DNA from: Fimbriimonadaceae bacterium
GTDB taxonomy: Bacteria; Armatimonadota; Fimbriimonadia; Fimbriimonadales; Fimbriimonadaceae
Reading direction: 5' to 3'
Length of the DNA stretch: 33,149 nucleotides
NCBI GenBank assembly: GCA_014380605.1
Contig: JACMJO010000523.1
Location: forward strand, 1 to 33,149
Positions 9,000-19,059 of the stretch are shown here, piece after piece. The notes under the pieces were generated by a model that saw only the letters and a program-made list of their open reading frames with translations, did not search any database and had not been told where the DNA came from. A program made the translations under genes and the position numbers. The stretch's first letter is position 1. Every line of letters starts with the position of its first letter.

Positions 9000-9497
9000 A
9001 TGTCGGAACGGCTTTGGGCTCCCTGGAGAATGACCTACATTGAGCAACCTCTGACCGGCACCGGAGAGATCAATATTTTCGTCGATCTCCCGGCTCAAGA
9101 CGATGATCGGGAAAATCTCATCTTGCATCGAGGCAAGACGGCGTTCGTCATGCTCAACGCCTTCCCTTATACGAATGGCCATCTGCTGATCGCGCCCTAT
9201 CGTCAAACACCTGACTTGGACGACCTGAACGACGACGAACTGCTGGAGATCAACCAGCTCTTGGCGGCAGGCGTTCGGTGGGTTCGTCAAGCCTATCGGC
9301 CCGATGGCTTCAATGTCGGCATCAACATGGGGCGAGCGGCGGGCGCGGGCATTCCGAACCATATCCATTGGCACATCGTTCCGCGCTGGAATGGAGATAC
9401 CAACTTCATGACCACCGTGGGAGAGGTTCGAGTACTTCCCCAAACCCTTGCGGACAGCTACGACCGCCTAAAGCAAATCGCCGATGCAGACGTTTGA
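9000..9497 (+). CDS. HIT family (histidine triad) protein
   Basis: MSERLWAPWRMTYIEQ; FVMLNAFPYTNGHLLIAPYRQ; HIHWHIVPRWNGDTNFM (HxHxH triad). ATG at 9000. Confidence 0.95.
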   Translation: MSERLWAPWRMTYIEQPLTGTGEINIFVDLPAQDDDRENLILHRGKTAFVMLNAFPYTNGHLLIAPYRQTPDLDDLNDDELLEINQLLAAGVRWVRQAYRPDGFNVGINMGRAAGAGIPNHIHWHIVPRWNGDTNFMTTVGEVRVLPQTLADSYDRLKQIADADV

Positions 9498-10089
9498 GGA
9501 ATTGCGCCTGGCCTCGCTGAGCTGTGTTGCCTGTCCCTTAGCGGAAAGGCGTACCAACGTTGTCTTTGGCGAAGGCAATCCTCAATCGCCGCTGGTCTTG
9601 GTTGGAGAGGGACCGGGGGAGCAAGAGGATAATACGGGACGGCCGTTTGTTGGCCGTGCGGGGCAACTGCTGGATAAAGCGCTTGCCGACAATGGCCTGG
9701 ACAGGGAAAAGGTTTACATCACCAACACTGTCAAGTGCCGAGCGGCAGATTGGTCCACGGGCAAGCCTCAGAATCGCCCCCCGACGCCAGAAGAGACCGA
9801 GGCGTGTCGGCGGTGGCTCATTCCACAACTTGGGTCCATCGCGCCCAAGGTGATCCTGTGCATCGGCGCTCCTAGCGCAAAGAACTTGATCAAGAGGAAT
9901 TTTCAGATCACCAAGGAACGTGGACTTTACTTCCCCTGCGAGTTCGCCAAGACCGCCATCGCCACCCTCCACCCGTCCTACATCCTGCGCCAGCAGAATG
10001 TAAATCGGGACGACGGAGGGTATTCGCTATTGGTAGCGGATATTGCGAAGGCATGGGCGGCGGCGGTTAGGTTGGCTGAGAGACTGTAG
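9484..10089 (+). CDS. family 4 uracil-DNA glycosylase (Fe-S type)
   Basis: CVACPLAERRTNVVFGEG; VGEGPGEQEDNTGRPFVGRAGQLLD; YITNTVKCR; HPSYILR; spaced Cys residues. Overlaps the HIT gene end by 14 nt. Confidence 0.93.
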   Translation: MQTFEELRLASLSCVACPLAERRTNVVFGEGNPQSPLVLVGEGPGEQEDNTGRPFVGRAGQLLDKALADNGLDREKVYITNTVKCRAADWSTGKPQNRPPTPEETEACRRWLIPQLGSIAPKVILCIGAPSAKNLIKRNFQITKERGLYFPCEFAKTAIATLHPSYILRQQNVNRDDGGYSLLVADIAKAWAAAVRLAERL

Positions 10090-10203
10090 CTGGGGAATGA
10101 AATGCCTGCCGATGCCACCACTAGGCATTCTGCTCTAGCCATCACCCGGCTTTGCAATCCAGTCGTCCAAGAGTTCCCCGCACCAGCGGCTCGGAATAAA
10201 CCC

Positions 10204-10287
10204 ATGAGTATGACCACCATTCTTATCATCGTCTTGATCATCGTCCTTCTCGGCGGCGGCGGTTTCTATATGCGGGGACGCCGGTAG
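10204..10287 (+). CDS. 27-aa predicted membrane peptide, copy 1
   Basis: MSMTTILIIVLIIVLLGGGGFYMRGRR*; a near-identical second ORF follows immediately. Confidence 0.7.
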   Translation: MSMTTILIIVLIIVLLGGGGFYMRGRR

Positions 10288-10289
10288 CT

Positions 10290-10373
10290 ATGGATCTCAC
10301 TACCATTCTCATCATCGTCGTGATTATCCTCCTCCTCGGCGGAGGCGGCTTTTACTGGCGCGGAAGGCGTTAA
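10290..10373 (+). CDS. 27-aa predicted membrane peptide, copy 2
   Basis: MDLTTILIIVVIILLLGGGGFYWRGRR*; ATG two nt after the copy 1 stop; too short to appear in the ORF track. Confidence 0.7.
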   Translation: MDLTTILIIVVIILLLGGGGFYWRGRR

Positions 10374-10478
10374 TCGACTTCGACGGTTGCTCTGGCTGAT
10401 TGGAATCTAGCAACCTTGCGAGTACTCCTCGGATTCCTCACATGATAAGTTACTCTCGTACATTTATCGGGTGAGGTT

Positions 10479-11273
10479 ATGTTGGGAAAGACTTTTAGAG
10501 GAGTTTGCGTTGTCGGATTGATGATTGGAGCGATCCATTCGCTTTATGCCCAGACTGTTGTCTCAAGTAACTACGCCCAAAACTTTGACGGTCTGGCCTC
10601 ATCAGGGTTGACAAACACTTGGACACAAGATGCCTCTATTTCCGAATGGTGGGCCTACCGATTTCCAGCTTCGCCAGGGAATGCCTGGTTCGATGTCACA
10701 AACTACATTGCCAATGACGGCAACCTCGCCAATGGTTCTCTCTACAGCTTTGGCCAGACAGGCAGTTCCGAGCGTGCGCTTGGGTCTATCGGATCGGGAA
10801 ACACGGCAAGCGGCGACTTTCGCTACGGCACCGGCTTCACGAACGGCTTCGCCTCCGCGATTACGTCACTTTCCATCTCGTATCGGGGCGAGACTTGGAG
10901 GGTAGGTACAGCCACAAACTCAAACAACGTCGACTTCCAATACAGCCTAACTGCGACCGGAGTCAACGATAATGAGGCCTCTTGGATCGACTTCGACGGC
11001 TTGGACTTCGCACAGACCATTTCTGCCGTTCCTGGCCCACAAAATGGCAATGCGAATTTTGTCTTGAAATCAGACACGATCAACGCCCTTTCAATCTCTG
11101 TTGGATCGACAATCTGGATTCGGTGGACCGATATCGATCATGACGGAGCCGATCATGGTTTAGCCATCGACGATCTCAATGCGTCCTTTACCACCCAGCC
11201 TGTTCCAGAGCCGGCTTCGATGGTCGCGCTTGGACTGGGAGCATTGGCCCTAATGAGAAGGAAGCGACGGTAG
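10479..11273 (+). CDS. PEP-CTERM sorting-domain protein
   Basis: N-terminal signal peptide and C-terminal VPEPASMVALGLGALALMRRKRR. Confidence 0.9.
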   Translation: MLGKTFRGVCVVGLMIGAIHSLYAQTVVSSNYAQNFDGLASSGLTNTWTQDASISEWWAYRFPASPGNAWFDVTNYIANDGNLANGSLYSFGQTGSSERALGSIGSGNTASGDFRYGTGFTNGFASAITSLSISYRGETWRVGTATNSNNVDFQYSLTATGVNDNEASWIDFDGLDFAQTISAVPGPQNGNANFVLKSDTINALSISVGSTIWIRWTDIDHDGADHGLAIDDLNASFTTQPVPEPASMVALGLGALALMRRKRR

Positions 11274-11276
11274 CGG

Positions 11277-12515
11277 CTACCTTCGAGATGTTTCCAGAGT
11301 GAGATCTGGAGACGCGTAAATTGAATCCGTGTTGCCCATGTCGTCCTGGAAGTTCCTTCCAACGCTATAGAGCCTGAATTCCATGCCCGTGGATCGATAC
11401 TTGAACGTTGCGCCGGAGTAGGGATCTGTCAACAGTTCAGGCGAGAACGCGTCTAGCGTGCGCGGTGCGACACGGGCGATTTTAATCTGGCGATGGATTT
11501 CACTCGTGAGAATAAGAAGTCTGGTTCGCGCCAGAGTGGCATCGAACCTAGCCAAGATCGGGGGCAAGGTCGAGAAGAGCTGTGCGGAAAAGCGCCGCCA
11601 GGGACGAGGATCGCTCAACGGCATTTCCTTATCCGGCTTTCGCTTAACCGCGGGCAACGCCGCTTGCGACCTGGCCCAATTGGCAAACTGGTCTGCCTCC
11701 TTCGCAAAGCCGTCAAAGTAAGCTGGGCGTTGCTCTCGATCCTCCTTTTTGACTCCTTTCAGGTAGATAATCGCGTCCCGAACCGGATTTCCCAAAGCCT
11801 TATCGATCGCGTCAAAGTCGTTCGCACGATACTGATCTTGAACCCATTGAACGCTTTGCCGATAATTCTGATTCTCGTTCTGGGCGATGGTTTCGAACTT
11901 CGGCATGACCGCAAGGGCGTCCTTAAGGCTTGCGGTCAGCTTCGCCAGTTGCCCAACGCTCAAATCCGGCAATCGTGGCGCGATAGCTCGCCGTGCTTCA
12001 TCAACGAACTGAAGCCCCATATCGGCATCGGCCGCTCCGCCATTGGCGAGGTCAAACCCAAACTTGGTCGCCAGTCCGACTAGGTTGATGGCGGTGTCCA
12101 GATCGTCCTTGGCAAGCGCCGCTTCGATCTGCCAGATAAGCGAAATTCGAATCAGCCTCCAGCCAACATGGTTCGAGTTCGATGCAAAGGGAGGCTGGGA
12201 CACGAATTTGAAGTCGCATGACGATTGGGCGGCGCGGCGAATCCTTCTCAATGCAGGCGCAAGTCTGGAAGTCAGCTCACGCTTGTGCTTGCCTTGAAAG
12301 GAAACATACTTGACATAGTCGCCTGCCGTTTCCTCAGCTTCTCGGGCGGCAATAACGTAACCGTCGAACGCATTACCGGAGGATGGAGATGGAGCAAACG
12401 CGTTAGCCCTTGGCGCCCATTCAGGGAAAGGAGGTTGCGACGGGGCAGAACATCCGGCAAGCGCAATCGCACAACCGGCGAGAGGCAACCATCCATGGCT
12501 TCCGCAACGCGGCAT
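11277..12515 (-). CDS. hypothetical lipoprotein
   Basis: 412 aa, N-terminal MPRCGSHGWLPLAGCAIALAGCSAP with a lipobox-like LAGC. Confidence 0.7.
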   Translation of the reverse strand: MPRCGSHGWLPLAGCAIALAGCSAPSQPPFPEWAPRANAFAPSPSSGNAFDGYVIAAREAEETAGDYVKYVSFQGKHKRELTSRLAPALRRIRRAAQSSCDFKFVSQPPFASNSNHVGWRLIRISLIWQIEAALAKDDLDTAINLVGLATKFGFDLANGGAADADMGLQFVDEARRAIAPRLPDLSVGQLAKLTASLKDALAVMPKFETIAQNENQNYRQSVQWVQDQYRANDFDAIDKALGNPVRDAIIYLKGVKKEDREQRPAYFDGFAKEADQFANWARSQAALPAVKRKPDKEMPLSDPRPWRRFSAQLFSTLPPILARFDATLARTRLLILTSEIHRQIKIARVAPRTLDAFSPELLTDPYSGATFKYRSTGMEFRLYSVGRNFQDDMGNTDSIYASPDLTLETSRR

Positions 12516-12547
12516 TTCGCATTCAATGTACCGTAAACTTCAGCGCA

Positions 12548-13480
12548 ATGAAAGGCGTCATTCTTGCCGCGGGAAAGGGAACCCGCTTGTACCCAATTAC
12601 CCGGCACATTGCCAAACCCTTGCTCCCAATCGCCAATCGGCCGACCCTGCACTATGCGTTTGACCGGCTTCGGGAGGTGGGGATCGAGGATATCTGTCTG
12701 GTGGTCGGTGAGAATGAAGCGCAAATGATGGACGCCCTCGGGGATGGGTCGAGCTTAGGAATCCGACTGACCTATGTCCGTCAAGCCGAACCGAAAGGGT
12801 TGGCCCATGCGGTGTCCTTTGCCAAAGAGTTCGTTGGTTCGGACTCGTTTTGCCTCTACCTTGGCGACGCCATGTACTCAGACTCGCTTGCGCCCTTTGC
12901 GAGGCGATATGAGGAGTCTGGCTGTGCCAATTTGAACCTGGTGAAGTGGGTCCCTGATCCTAGCCGATTCGGGGTTGCAAACTTGGATGGGGAGCGGATT
13001 GTGAAACTGGTTGAGAAGCCATCTGTACCGGAATCGAACTATGCGATGGCGGGGCTTTACTTCTTTGGACCTCAGATTTGGTCGGTCCTGCCCGGGCTTC
13101 AGCCCAGCGAGCGCGGCGAATTTGAAATCACCGACGCGATCCAGACTCTGATCAACCAAGGACAAACGGTCCTTGCCGGGGTATATGAGGGAGCTTGGTT
13201 TGATACCGGAACCCTCGACTCATTTCTGGAAACGACCGCCCATCTGATTGGCGAGGATCAACTCGTGGCGGAAGATGCCCATGTTTTGGGCGGAGTTGGG
13301 CATTCGGTCGTTATCGGCGCCGGAGCGCACGTCAGTTGCGGGGTCATTGAGAATTCAGTTGTGCTTCCAGGCTCACATATTCGAGTCGGCGGGCACATCC
13401 GTCGATGCATCTTAGCCGGTCGTGTAGAGGCCGACGGCGACTTGGAAGACCAGATCCGGTGGGGCGATTCGAGCCAGTAA
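12548..13480 (+). CDS. sugar nucleotidyltransferase (glucose-1-phosphate thymidylyltransferase-like)
   Basis: MKGVILAAGKGTRLYPITRHIAKPLLPIANRP; YLGDAMYSD; WFDTGTLDSFLE; C-terminal hexapeptide-like repeats. The ORF track N-terminus (12410) is over-extended. Confidence 0.92.
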   Translation: MKGVILAAGKGTRLYPITRHIAKPLLPIANRPTLHYAFDRLREVGIEDICLVVGENEAQMMDALGDGSSLGIRLTYVRQAEPKGLAHAVSFAKEFVGSDSFCLYLGDAMYSDSLAPFARRYEESGCANLNLVKWVPDPSRFGVANLDGERIVKLVEKPSVPESNYAMAGLYFFGPQIWSVLPGLQPSERGEFEITDAIQTLINQGQTVLAGVYEGAWFDTGTLDSFLETTAHLIGEDQLVAEDAHVLGGVGHSVVIGAGAHVSCGVIENSVVLPGSHIRVGGHIRRCILAGRVEADGDLEDQIRWGDSSQ

Positions 13481-13483
13481 GCT

Positions 13484-14158
13484 TTAGCTCTTAGGCTCGA
13501 TCACCAGCGGATCGCCGTGCTTCTCTAGGATCTTGTCTGCCTGGATCACGACCCAGCCCCGCTCATTGATCCCGATGCCGAATTTCTGGCTCGTCTTTTC
13601 AAGGGCATAGCGGAGGCGAGGCTCCCGTTTGCGCTGGGTGAAATGGGTATCAACCACCCACTTGGTCAGGCCCATTCCGGGTCCGGTCCTTGAGGTTCCC
13701 TCTGCTTCCCCAGGGCCTTCGATCATCGGATCTGAACACGCCATGGCGCCGGCGCTGGTCCCGTAGTAGTTCATGCCTGCCTTGACCAAGGGTTTTATAG
13801 TGTCGTCAAGCCATTTCTTCCCAAATCGCTCGATAAAACGGCCCTGAACTCCTCCCCCAACCCAAACACCCTTGGCTTTCTTAAGTCGCTCCTCAAGATC
13901 TTTTCGTTGCTCGGGCGTGACCTCGTTGGATTGGAAGGTCCAAACGTTTTTGGCTCCGTTCTCACGCAAGAACTCTTCCGATCCTTTCGACTTCGTAGTA
14001 TCTACCGTAGCCTGTGGCAAGACGATAATGCTTGCATCTGGGCCGCCACACTCGGCGACAAAGCGCTTCGGTATTTCAACCGGCGTAGAGCCGCCTCCGG
14101 CTAAGAAAAGCTTCCCGGGCGTTGCGGAGACGATACACGCAATTGCGACTAACAGCAT
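13484..14158 (-). CDS. cyanophycinase-like (peptidase S51 family) protein, probably exported
   Basis: [40 protein letters not shown]; nucleophile [23 protein letters not shown]. Hydrophobic N-terminus [12 protein letters not shown] suggests a signal sequence. Confidence 0.85.
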   Translation of the reverse strand: MLLVAIACIVSATPGKLFLAGGGSTPVEIPKRFVAECGGPDASIIVLPQATVDTTKSKGSEEFLRENGAKNVWTFQSNEVTPEQRKDLEERLKKAKGVWVGGGVQGRFIERFGKKWLDDTIKPLVKAGMNYYGTSAGAMACSDPMIEGPGEAEGTSRTGPGMGLTKWVVDTHFTQRKREPRLRYALEKTSQKFGIGINERGWVVIQADKILEKHGDPLVIEPKS

Positions 14159-14254
14159 ATAAATATTGTCCTTTTCTTCCCGGAACTTAAAATCGGCTCC
14201 GGTACGTGTTACATTAAACACTATCTTAACCAGATTGTCATTTGGAGGCCTTTT

Positions 14255-15142
14255 GTGAATCGAAAAGCATTTACTCTTATTGAACTACTAGTGGTAATTG
14301 CAATAATTGCAATTTTAGCCGCAATTCTATTCCCCGTTTTTGCCCAGGCGAAAGAGGCGGCGAAGAAAGCTTCGTCGATCAGCAACGTCAAGCAAAACGC
14401 GACGGCTACGATCATGTACGCCGGAGATTACGACGATGTCTTACCGTTCGCGTTAACTCCGAACAGCGCAAACAATCCTTCAACTGGGAACCCATGGCGG
14501 CGAACTGGTGGAATGGCAACTCCAGCGGGCTGGGTTAGCAACGCCCGCTATATCCCCGCTGAGGACGCCCAAGGGTTTGCCAGCTCAGTCGATCCTTACC
14601 GAAAGAACTATGATCTGCTGACCCTTACAGGTGCGACGGTTATTCGAGAGCCCAGCTACCTGATCACGGCTGCCGAGTATGACGCGGGCAAGGGTCGCCT
14701 CAAGACTCCGGGCCTGACCATGAACGGCCTGTTGCATGCCTATAACATGGGCCAAATCGAGCAGGTATCGAAGGTGCCATTGTATTGGTACGGAGTAGGC
14801 AAGCAGAACATTGAAGGCGTTGCCGTCCCGATGCCCCGATTGAGATGCAGCGGAACGGGTCCCTGCGTCTTTAATCCTGGCGGCTACCCACAGGCTGGCC
14901 TCACGTCTGGCAATGGCGACGAGTGGAACGTTTGGAGCCCCCTGGCAGTTCACAGCGGCGTAATGGTCTATGCCCACACAGACACCTCTGCGAAAGCTAG
15001 ACGGGTTGGCGTGGGCGGCGGCAACGGTACTACCGATCCGTTTACGGCGTACACGGCGGACGGTCGCCCGAGCGTTGCCGCAAGGTGCGTTCTGCCCGGC
15101 ACAACCGCTGCTTATCTCTGCTATTTCCGACCGGACCTTTAG
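14255..15142 (+). CDS. prepilin-type N-terminal cleavage/methylation domain protein
   Basis: [50 protein letters not shown]-like GGAGG upstream. Confidence 0.92.
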   Translation: MNRKAFTLIELLVVIAIIAILAAILFPVFAQAKEAAKKASSISNVKQNATATIMYAGDYDDVLPFALTPNSANNPSTGNPWRRTGGMATPAGWVSNARYIPAEDAQGFASSVDPYRKNYDLLTLTGATVIREPSYLITAAEYDAGKGRLKTPGLTMNGLLHAYNMGQIEQVSKVPLYWYGVGKQNIEGVAVPMPRLRCSGTGPCVFNPGGYPQAGLTSGNGDEWNVWSPLAVHSGVMVYAHTDTSAKARRVGVGGGNGTTDPFTAYTADGRPSVAARCVLPGTTAAYLCYFRPDL

Positions 15143-15149
15143 GCTAAGA

Positions 15150-15326
15150 ATGAAGAAACTGCATTGTTTGTTTATCGGGATGACTTTCATCGTTATGATC
15201 GGCTGTAGCGGATCGGCTCCGCAAGAGAAGCCGACAGGGCAGATCGACAACAAGGCGAACGATTTGGCTTCCGCTAAGCCGACCACGGCAAACGACAAGT
15301 TCAATCGTTTCAACGCACCGAACTAG
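15150..15326 (+). CDS. small lipoprotein
   Basis: MKKLHCLFIGMTFIVMIGCSGSAPQEKPTG... with lipobox-like MIGC; in frame with the listed 14970..15326 ORF. Confidence 0.7.
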   Translation: MKKLHCLFIGMTFIVMIGCSGSAPQEKPTGQIDNKANDLASAKPTTANDKFNRFNAPN

Positions 15327-15338
15327 TTCGGCAATGAG

Positions 15339-15370
15339 CCGGGACGTTTCATAAACGTCCCGGTTTCTCT
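15339..15370 (+). terminator. rho-independent-type terminator
   Basis: Perfect 11-bp stem CCGGGACGTTT-CAT-AAACGTCCCGG followed by TTTCTCTTT. Confidence 0.85.
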
Positions 15371-15408
15371 TTGGATAGACCGTAGGCCACCGGTAAACTC
15401 TCGGCTTC

Positions 15409-17355
15409 ATGCCCAAGAAGACCACCGTCTGTACCGCGATTCCATATGTGAATTCGGTCCCCCATATTGGAAACATCCTCACCGACCTCTGCGGCGACGT
15501 TACCGCGAGGTACTTCAGGATGCGGGGCGACGATGTTTTCTTCCAGGTGGGAACGGACGAGAACGGGCTAAAAATCAAGGAAGCGGCGGAGAAGGAAGGG
15601 AGAGACCCCCACGAGTTCGTAGCCGAGATCACTGGCCGTTTCAAGTCCATCTTCGTTGCCACCCGGATCAGCTACGACGACTTTATTCGAACCACCGATC
15701 CACGTCATATCAAGGCTTCTCAGGCGCTATTCAGCAAGCTGGAAGAGAATGGGCATGTCTTCCTTGGCGTGTACGAAGGCTGGTACGACGTCTCGACTGA
15801 GACCTTCTTTCGCGAGGAGGATTTGGTGGACGGGAAGAGCCCGGATGGGAACGAGGTTCGGTGGGTTAGCGAAGAGAACTACTTCTTTCGCCTGAGCTCA
15901 TTTGGCGACCAACTCCTAGCCCACATCGAGGCCAATCCAAACTTCATCGTTCCGTCGAACCGAAAGAACGAGGTTATCAGCTTCATCAAACAGGGCCTGC
16001 GAGACATCAGCATCACCCGCAAAAACCCGGGCTGGGGCATCCAAGTGCCGGGTCGCGAGGATTTGGTGATCTACGTTTGGTTCGATGCTTTGATCAACTA
16101 CATCGCCTCGGCTGGATGGCCCGATGCGGGTTGGGAAAAGAAGTGGCCCGCAAAGGTCCAATGGGTCGGCAAAGATATCCTTGTCCGATTTCACGCCACT
16201 CTGTGGCCGGCGATGCTTCTCGGGATTGGTCTTCCGCTTTTCGAAACCGTGGCCGCCCATGGCTGGGTGCTTTTAGGAGGAGAGAAGATTTCCAAGTCGA
16301 AGGGTCAAGTGGTCAGACCGCTTGAACTGGCAGAAGAGTTCTCGGCAAAGGCGGGAATTAGCCAGGACCTCGCTGTCGACGTTTTGCGGCATTATCTGAC
16401 GGCCACTATGTCGATGGAAGGCGATTCGTCGTTTACCTATGAGGACTTCGATCAGCGGTACAACAGCGATCTTGCGAACGACCTGGGCAACGCCTTGAAT
16501 CGAACCTTGAGCATGGCTCACAAGTTCGTCGGCGGAGTCGTTCCCGATGCCGATGTAGAGGCTGAAGCCGTCGTAGCCATTCAAAGGGCGAAAGACAGTT
16601 TCGTCGCGGCGATGGTTGAATATCAGATTCCAAAAGCCAACGAAGCGGCAATGGGCCTCGTTCGATTCTTGAACAAGTACATCGACACGCGTGCGCCCTG
16701 GGCGTTAGCCAAGAACAGCGATCCGGCACTGAGCTCAGTTTTGCGTTCGATGCTGCTGACGATCCGCGCCGCTGAGGGGTTGATGAGAACCTTCATTCCC
16801 ATCGGGGCGGATGCCGTTTCCGCTCAGCTCAATGTCTCGCCAACAACCCATTGGGATCAGATTGGGAGTGTGGATTCTCTACCCGTCGGCACGCAACTAA
16901 ATCAGCCTCAACCCATCTTTCCGCGACTGGATTTGAACAAGAAAATGGAAAACCAAGAAACTCCGGCCCCGGCGCCAAAGCCCATCGAACCCAAGCCACA
17001 ACCTGTTGCAGCCAAAGAGGTGGTCACAAGCCAGATCACGATCGAGGATTTCATGAAGGTGGATCTGCGGGTAGCCCGAGTCATTGAAGCCGAGCCTGCG
17101 GAGGGAAGCGATAAGCTTCTGAAGCTTCAGCTAGACGTTTTGGGAGAAAAGCGACAGGTCGTCGCAGGGATCAAGGCGAACTACGACCCGATCGATCTCA
17201 TCGGGCGACAAGTGGTTATGGTTTTCAACCTGAAACCGGCAAAGCTCAGGGGAATCGAAAGCCAAGGAATGTTGCTCGCCGCTGTAGATGGTGCAGGCGG
17301 AGCGATCCTTCTTCAGCCAGAAAAGGAGACTCCAGAAGGCGCAAAGGTCCGGTAG
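15409..17355 (+). CDS. metG: methionyl-tRNA synthetase with C-terminal tRNA-binding domain
   Basis: TAIPYVNSVPHIGNI (HIGH-type), GTDENGLKI, EKISKSKGQVV (KMSKS-type); C-terminal EDFMKVDLRVARVIEAEPAEGSDKLLKLQLDVL Trbp111-like domain. Confidence 0.97.
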   Translation: MPKKTTVCTAIPYVNSVPHIGNILTDLCGDVTARYFRMRGDDVFFQVGTDENGLKIKEAAEKEGRDPHEFVAEITGRFKSIFVATRISYDDFIRTTDPRHIKASQALFSKLEENGHVFLGVYEGWYDVSTETFFREEDLVDGKSPDGNEVRWVSEENYFFRLSSFGDQLLAHIEANPNFIVPSNRKNEVISFIKQGLRDISITRKNPGWGIQVPGREDLVIYVWFDALINYIASAGWPDAGWEKKWPAKVQWVGKDILVRFHATLWPAMLLGIGLPLFETVAAHGWVLLGGEKISKSKGQVVRPLELAEEFSAKAGISQDLAVDVLRHYLTATMSMEGDSSFTYEDFDQRYNSDLANDLGNALNRTLSMAHKFVGGVVPDADVEAEAVVAIQRAKDSFVAAMVEYQIPKANEAAMGLVRFLNKYIDTRAPWALAKNSDPALSSVLRSMLLTIRAAEGLMRTFIPIGADAVSAQLNVSPTTHWDQIGSVDSLPVGTQLNQPQPIFPRLDLNKKMENQETPAPAPKPIEPKPQPVAAKEVVTSQITIEDFMKVDLRVARVIEAEPAEGSDKLLKLQLDVLGEKRQVVAGIKANYDPIDLIGRQVVMVFNLKPAKLRGIESQGMLLAAVDGAGGAILLQPEKETPEGAKVR

Positions 17356-17399
17356 GATTAACGCGGGATTGCAAGCTTCTGCCATTCCTTTGGCCCGTT

Positions 17400-18524
17400 A
17401 TGCACCACCTTTCGTTATTGACCGCCCTTTTCGAATCGGTGCTCGTCTTTGACGAAACCGGCGCGGTGCTCCAACGGTCTGGCTTGCCAGTGGACATCTC
17501 GAATGTGCTGCTCGATGAGCGCATGCAATCCCTGCGTTCTCGACTAGAGGATTGCGTTGCAGGTACGTCATTCGAAGCCCATTTCTCGATCAACAATCGA
17601 GAAAGAACGAGGTGGCGTGGAGTTCCTTATGCTACCGATGATGGAGTCCGAGCGGCCGCCTTAGGCATCGAAGGGAGCTTTGGCAAGGTCTCGCGGACAA
17701 GGCTGGCTGGGTCTGAATTCGACTTTGTTTTGGCCAATATGCGCCAGGGATTCTTAAGGAGAAGCGCCAAGGGGGCCATTGCGTATGTCAACAAGTATCT
17801 GGCGAATCAGTTCGAACTTACGCCTGAGGAGGTCATGGGGCGCCACATCGGAGAGTTCATGCCAGGGGCAAAGAACCAAGAGGGTCAATATGAGGCCGAG
17901 TTTGTCACCCAATCTGGGGTTCGCCGGCGGGCAATCGTCTCGACTGCACCGCTGGTTGGAGCGCGGGGCCGCGTGTCGGGTTACATTGATGTGGTCACCG
18001 ATATTACGGCCGATCACGCCTTCCGTACAAAGCTAGTCGCCGAAGTCCAGAAAATGTCGCACCTTGCCTATACGGATTCGTTGACTGGGCAAGCCAATCG
18101 AACCGAGTTTCAATCTGAACTTGAGCGGCTGACAAGCTTGGATCCTCCCGAACCATTTGGGCTGGTGATGGTCGATCTGGATCAATTCAAGGAGGTGAAC
18201 GACCAGTTTGGGCATTCAGCGGGGGATGAGGTTCTCGTTGAGTTTGCCAGCCGACTCCGGCTGGCGGTTCGCGATTCGGATTTAGTTGCCCGACTCGGGG
18301 GCGACGAGTTCGCGATTTTATTGTCGGGCGCACCGAAGGAGATTGCGGCAGAGTTCGTTTCGCGACTAATCGATCGCCTCAGCTTTAAGATGACGCTGGG
18401 CGACGAGATAGTACAGGTTGGAGCTTCGGTTGGCTGGGCGCACAGCGACGATGGGGCGGCGAAGATATTCCAAAGCGCCGATCGAAGAATGTATCGCGAT
18501 AAGAGGAAACGAAAGGGCGCCTAA
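17400..18524 (+). CDS. PAS-GGDEF diguanylate cyclase
   Basis: PAS-like region then DSLTGQANRTEF ... VDLDQFKEVNDQFGHSAGDEVL ... RDSDLVARLGGDEFAILL: intact GGDEF and RxxD I-site five residues upstream. Confidence 0.93.
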   Translation: MHHLSLLTALFESVLVFDETGAVLQRSGLPVDISNVLLDERMQSLRSRLEDCVAGTSFEAHFSINNRERTRWRGVPYATDDGVRAAALGIEGSFGKVSRTRLAGSEFDFVLANMRQGFLRRSAKGAIAYVNKYLANQFELTPEEVMGRHIGEFMPGAKNQEGQYEAEFVTQSGVRRRAIVSTAPLVGARGRVSGYIDVVTDITADHAFRTKLVAEVQKMSHLAYTDSLTGQANRTEFQSELERLTSLDPPEPFGLVMVDLDQFKEVNDQFGHSAGDEVLVEFASRLRLAVRDSDLVARLGGDEFAILLSGAPKEIAAEFVSRLIDRLSFKMTLGDEIVQVGASVGWAHSDDGAAKIFQSADRRMYRDKRKRKGA

Positions 18525-18541
18525 TCGCGACTAGTAATTGT

Positions 18542-19036
18542 ATGGCGACGCAAGAGCTGAGACTGTTGGCGACGACGATCCTCGATGATCTCATGCTTAG
18601 GTTTCCCTTGCGGCAACGACCGGAGATTCTATGGAAGTCTCTGCGCGTCACGGCCGGTCTCGCCTACTACCGAACAAACCAGATCGGCTTGAGTAAGAAT
18701 CTGCTCGTCGATTCGGAGCGGCTTCAAACGACCTTGATCCATGAGTACGCGCATTTGCTAGCCGTGGAGCGCTCTGGGTCCAGGGCTGCCAATCATGGCG
18801 CGGCCTGGAAGCAGGCCATGCTTGACCTAGGGCATCCTCCCATTCGGACACACAGATATGAAGTTGAACGCAATTCAGCGCGGCAGGAAGTCGTGTATCT
18901 GTGCCAACGATGCGGAGCCAAGATCGTTCGAGCAAGGCGGTTGCCGAGGCGAAGAAAATACTTGCACGCAACGTGCGGCGGCGGGCTAAGGCTCTTCTCT
19001 GTGAAAAGGACAACGAATCAAGAAATTGAACCGTAG
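18542..19036 (+). CDS. SprT-like zinc metalloprotease-domain protein
   Basis: LIHEYAHLLA...NHGAAWKQAM plus C-terminal Cys ribbon YLCQRCGAKI...ATCGGGL. Confidence 0.85.
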   Translation: MATQELRLLATTILDDLMLRFPLRQRPEILWKSLRVTAGLAYYRTNQIGLSKNLLVDSERLQTTLIHEYAHLLAVERSGSRAANHGAAWKQAMLDLGHPPIRTHRYEVERNSARQEVVYLCQRCGAKIVRARRLPRRRKYLHATCGGGLRLFSVKRTTNQEIEP

Positions 19037-19059
19037 ATAGGGTACGGCCAAACCCGTGA

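Noticed and set aside
10097-10132. Inverted repeat AATGCCT...AGGCATT after the UDG gene as a terminator
   Set aside because: 7-bp stem with about 15-nt loop and no T tract; too weak to call.
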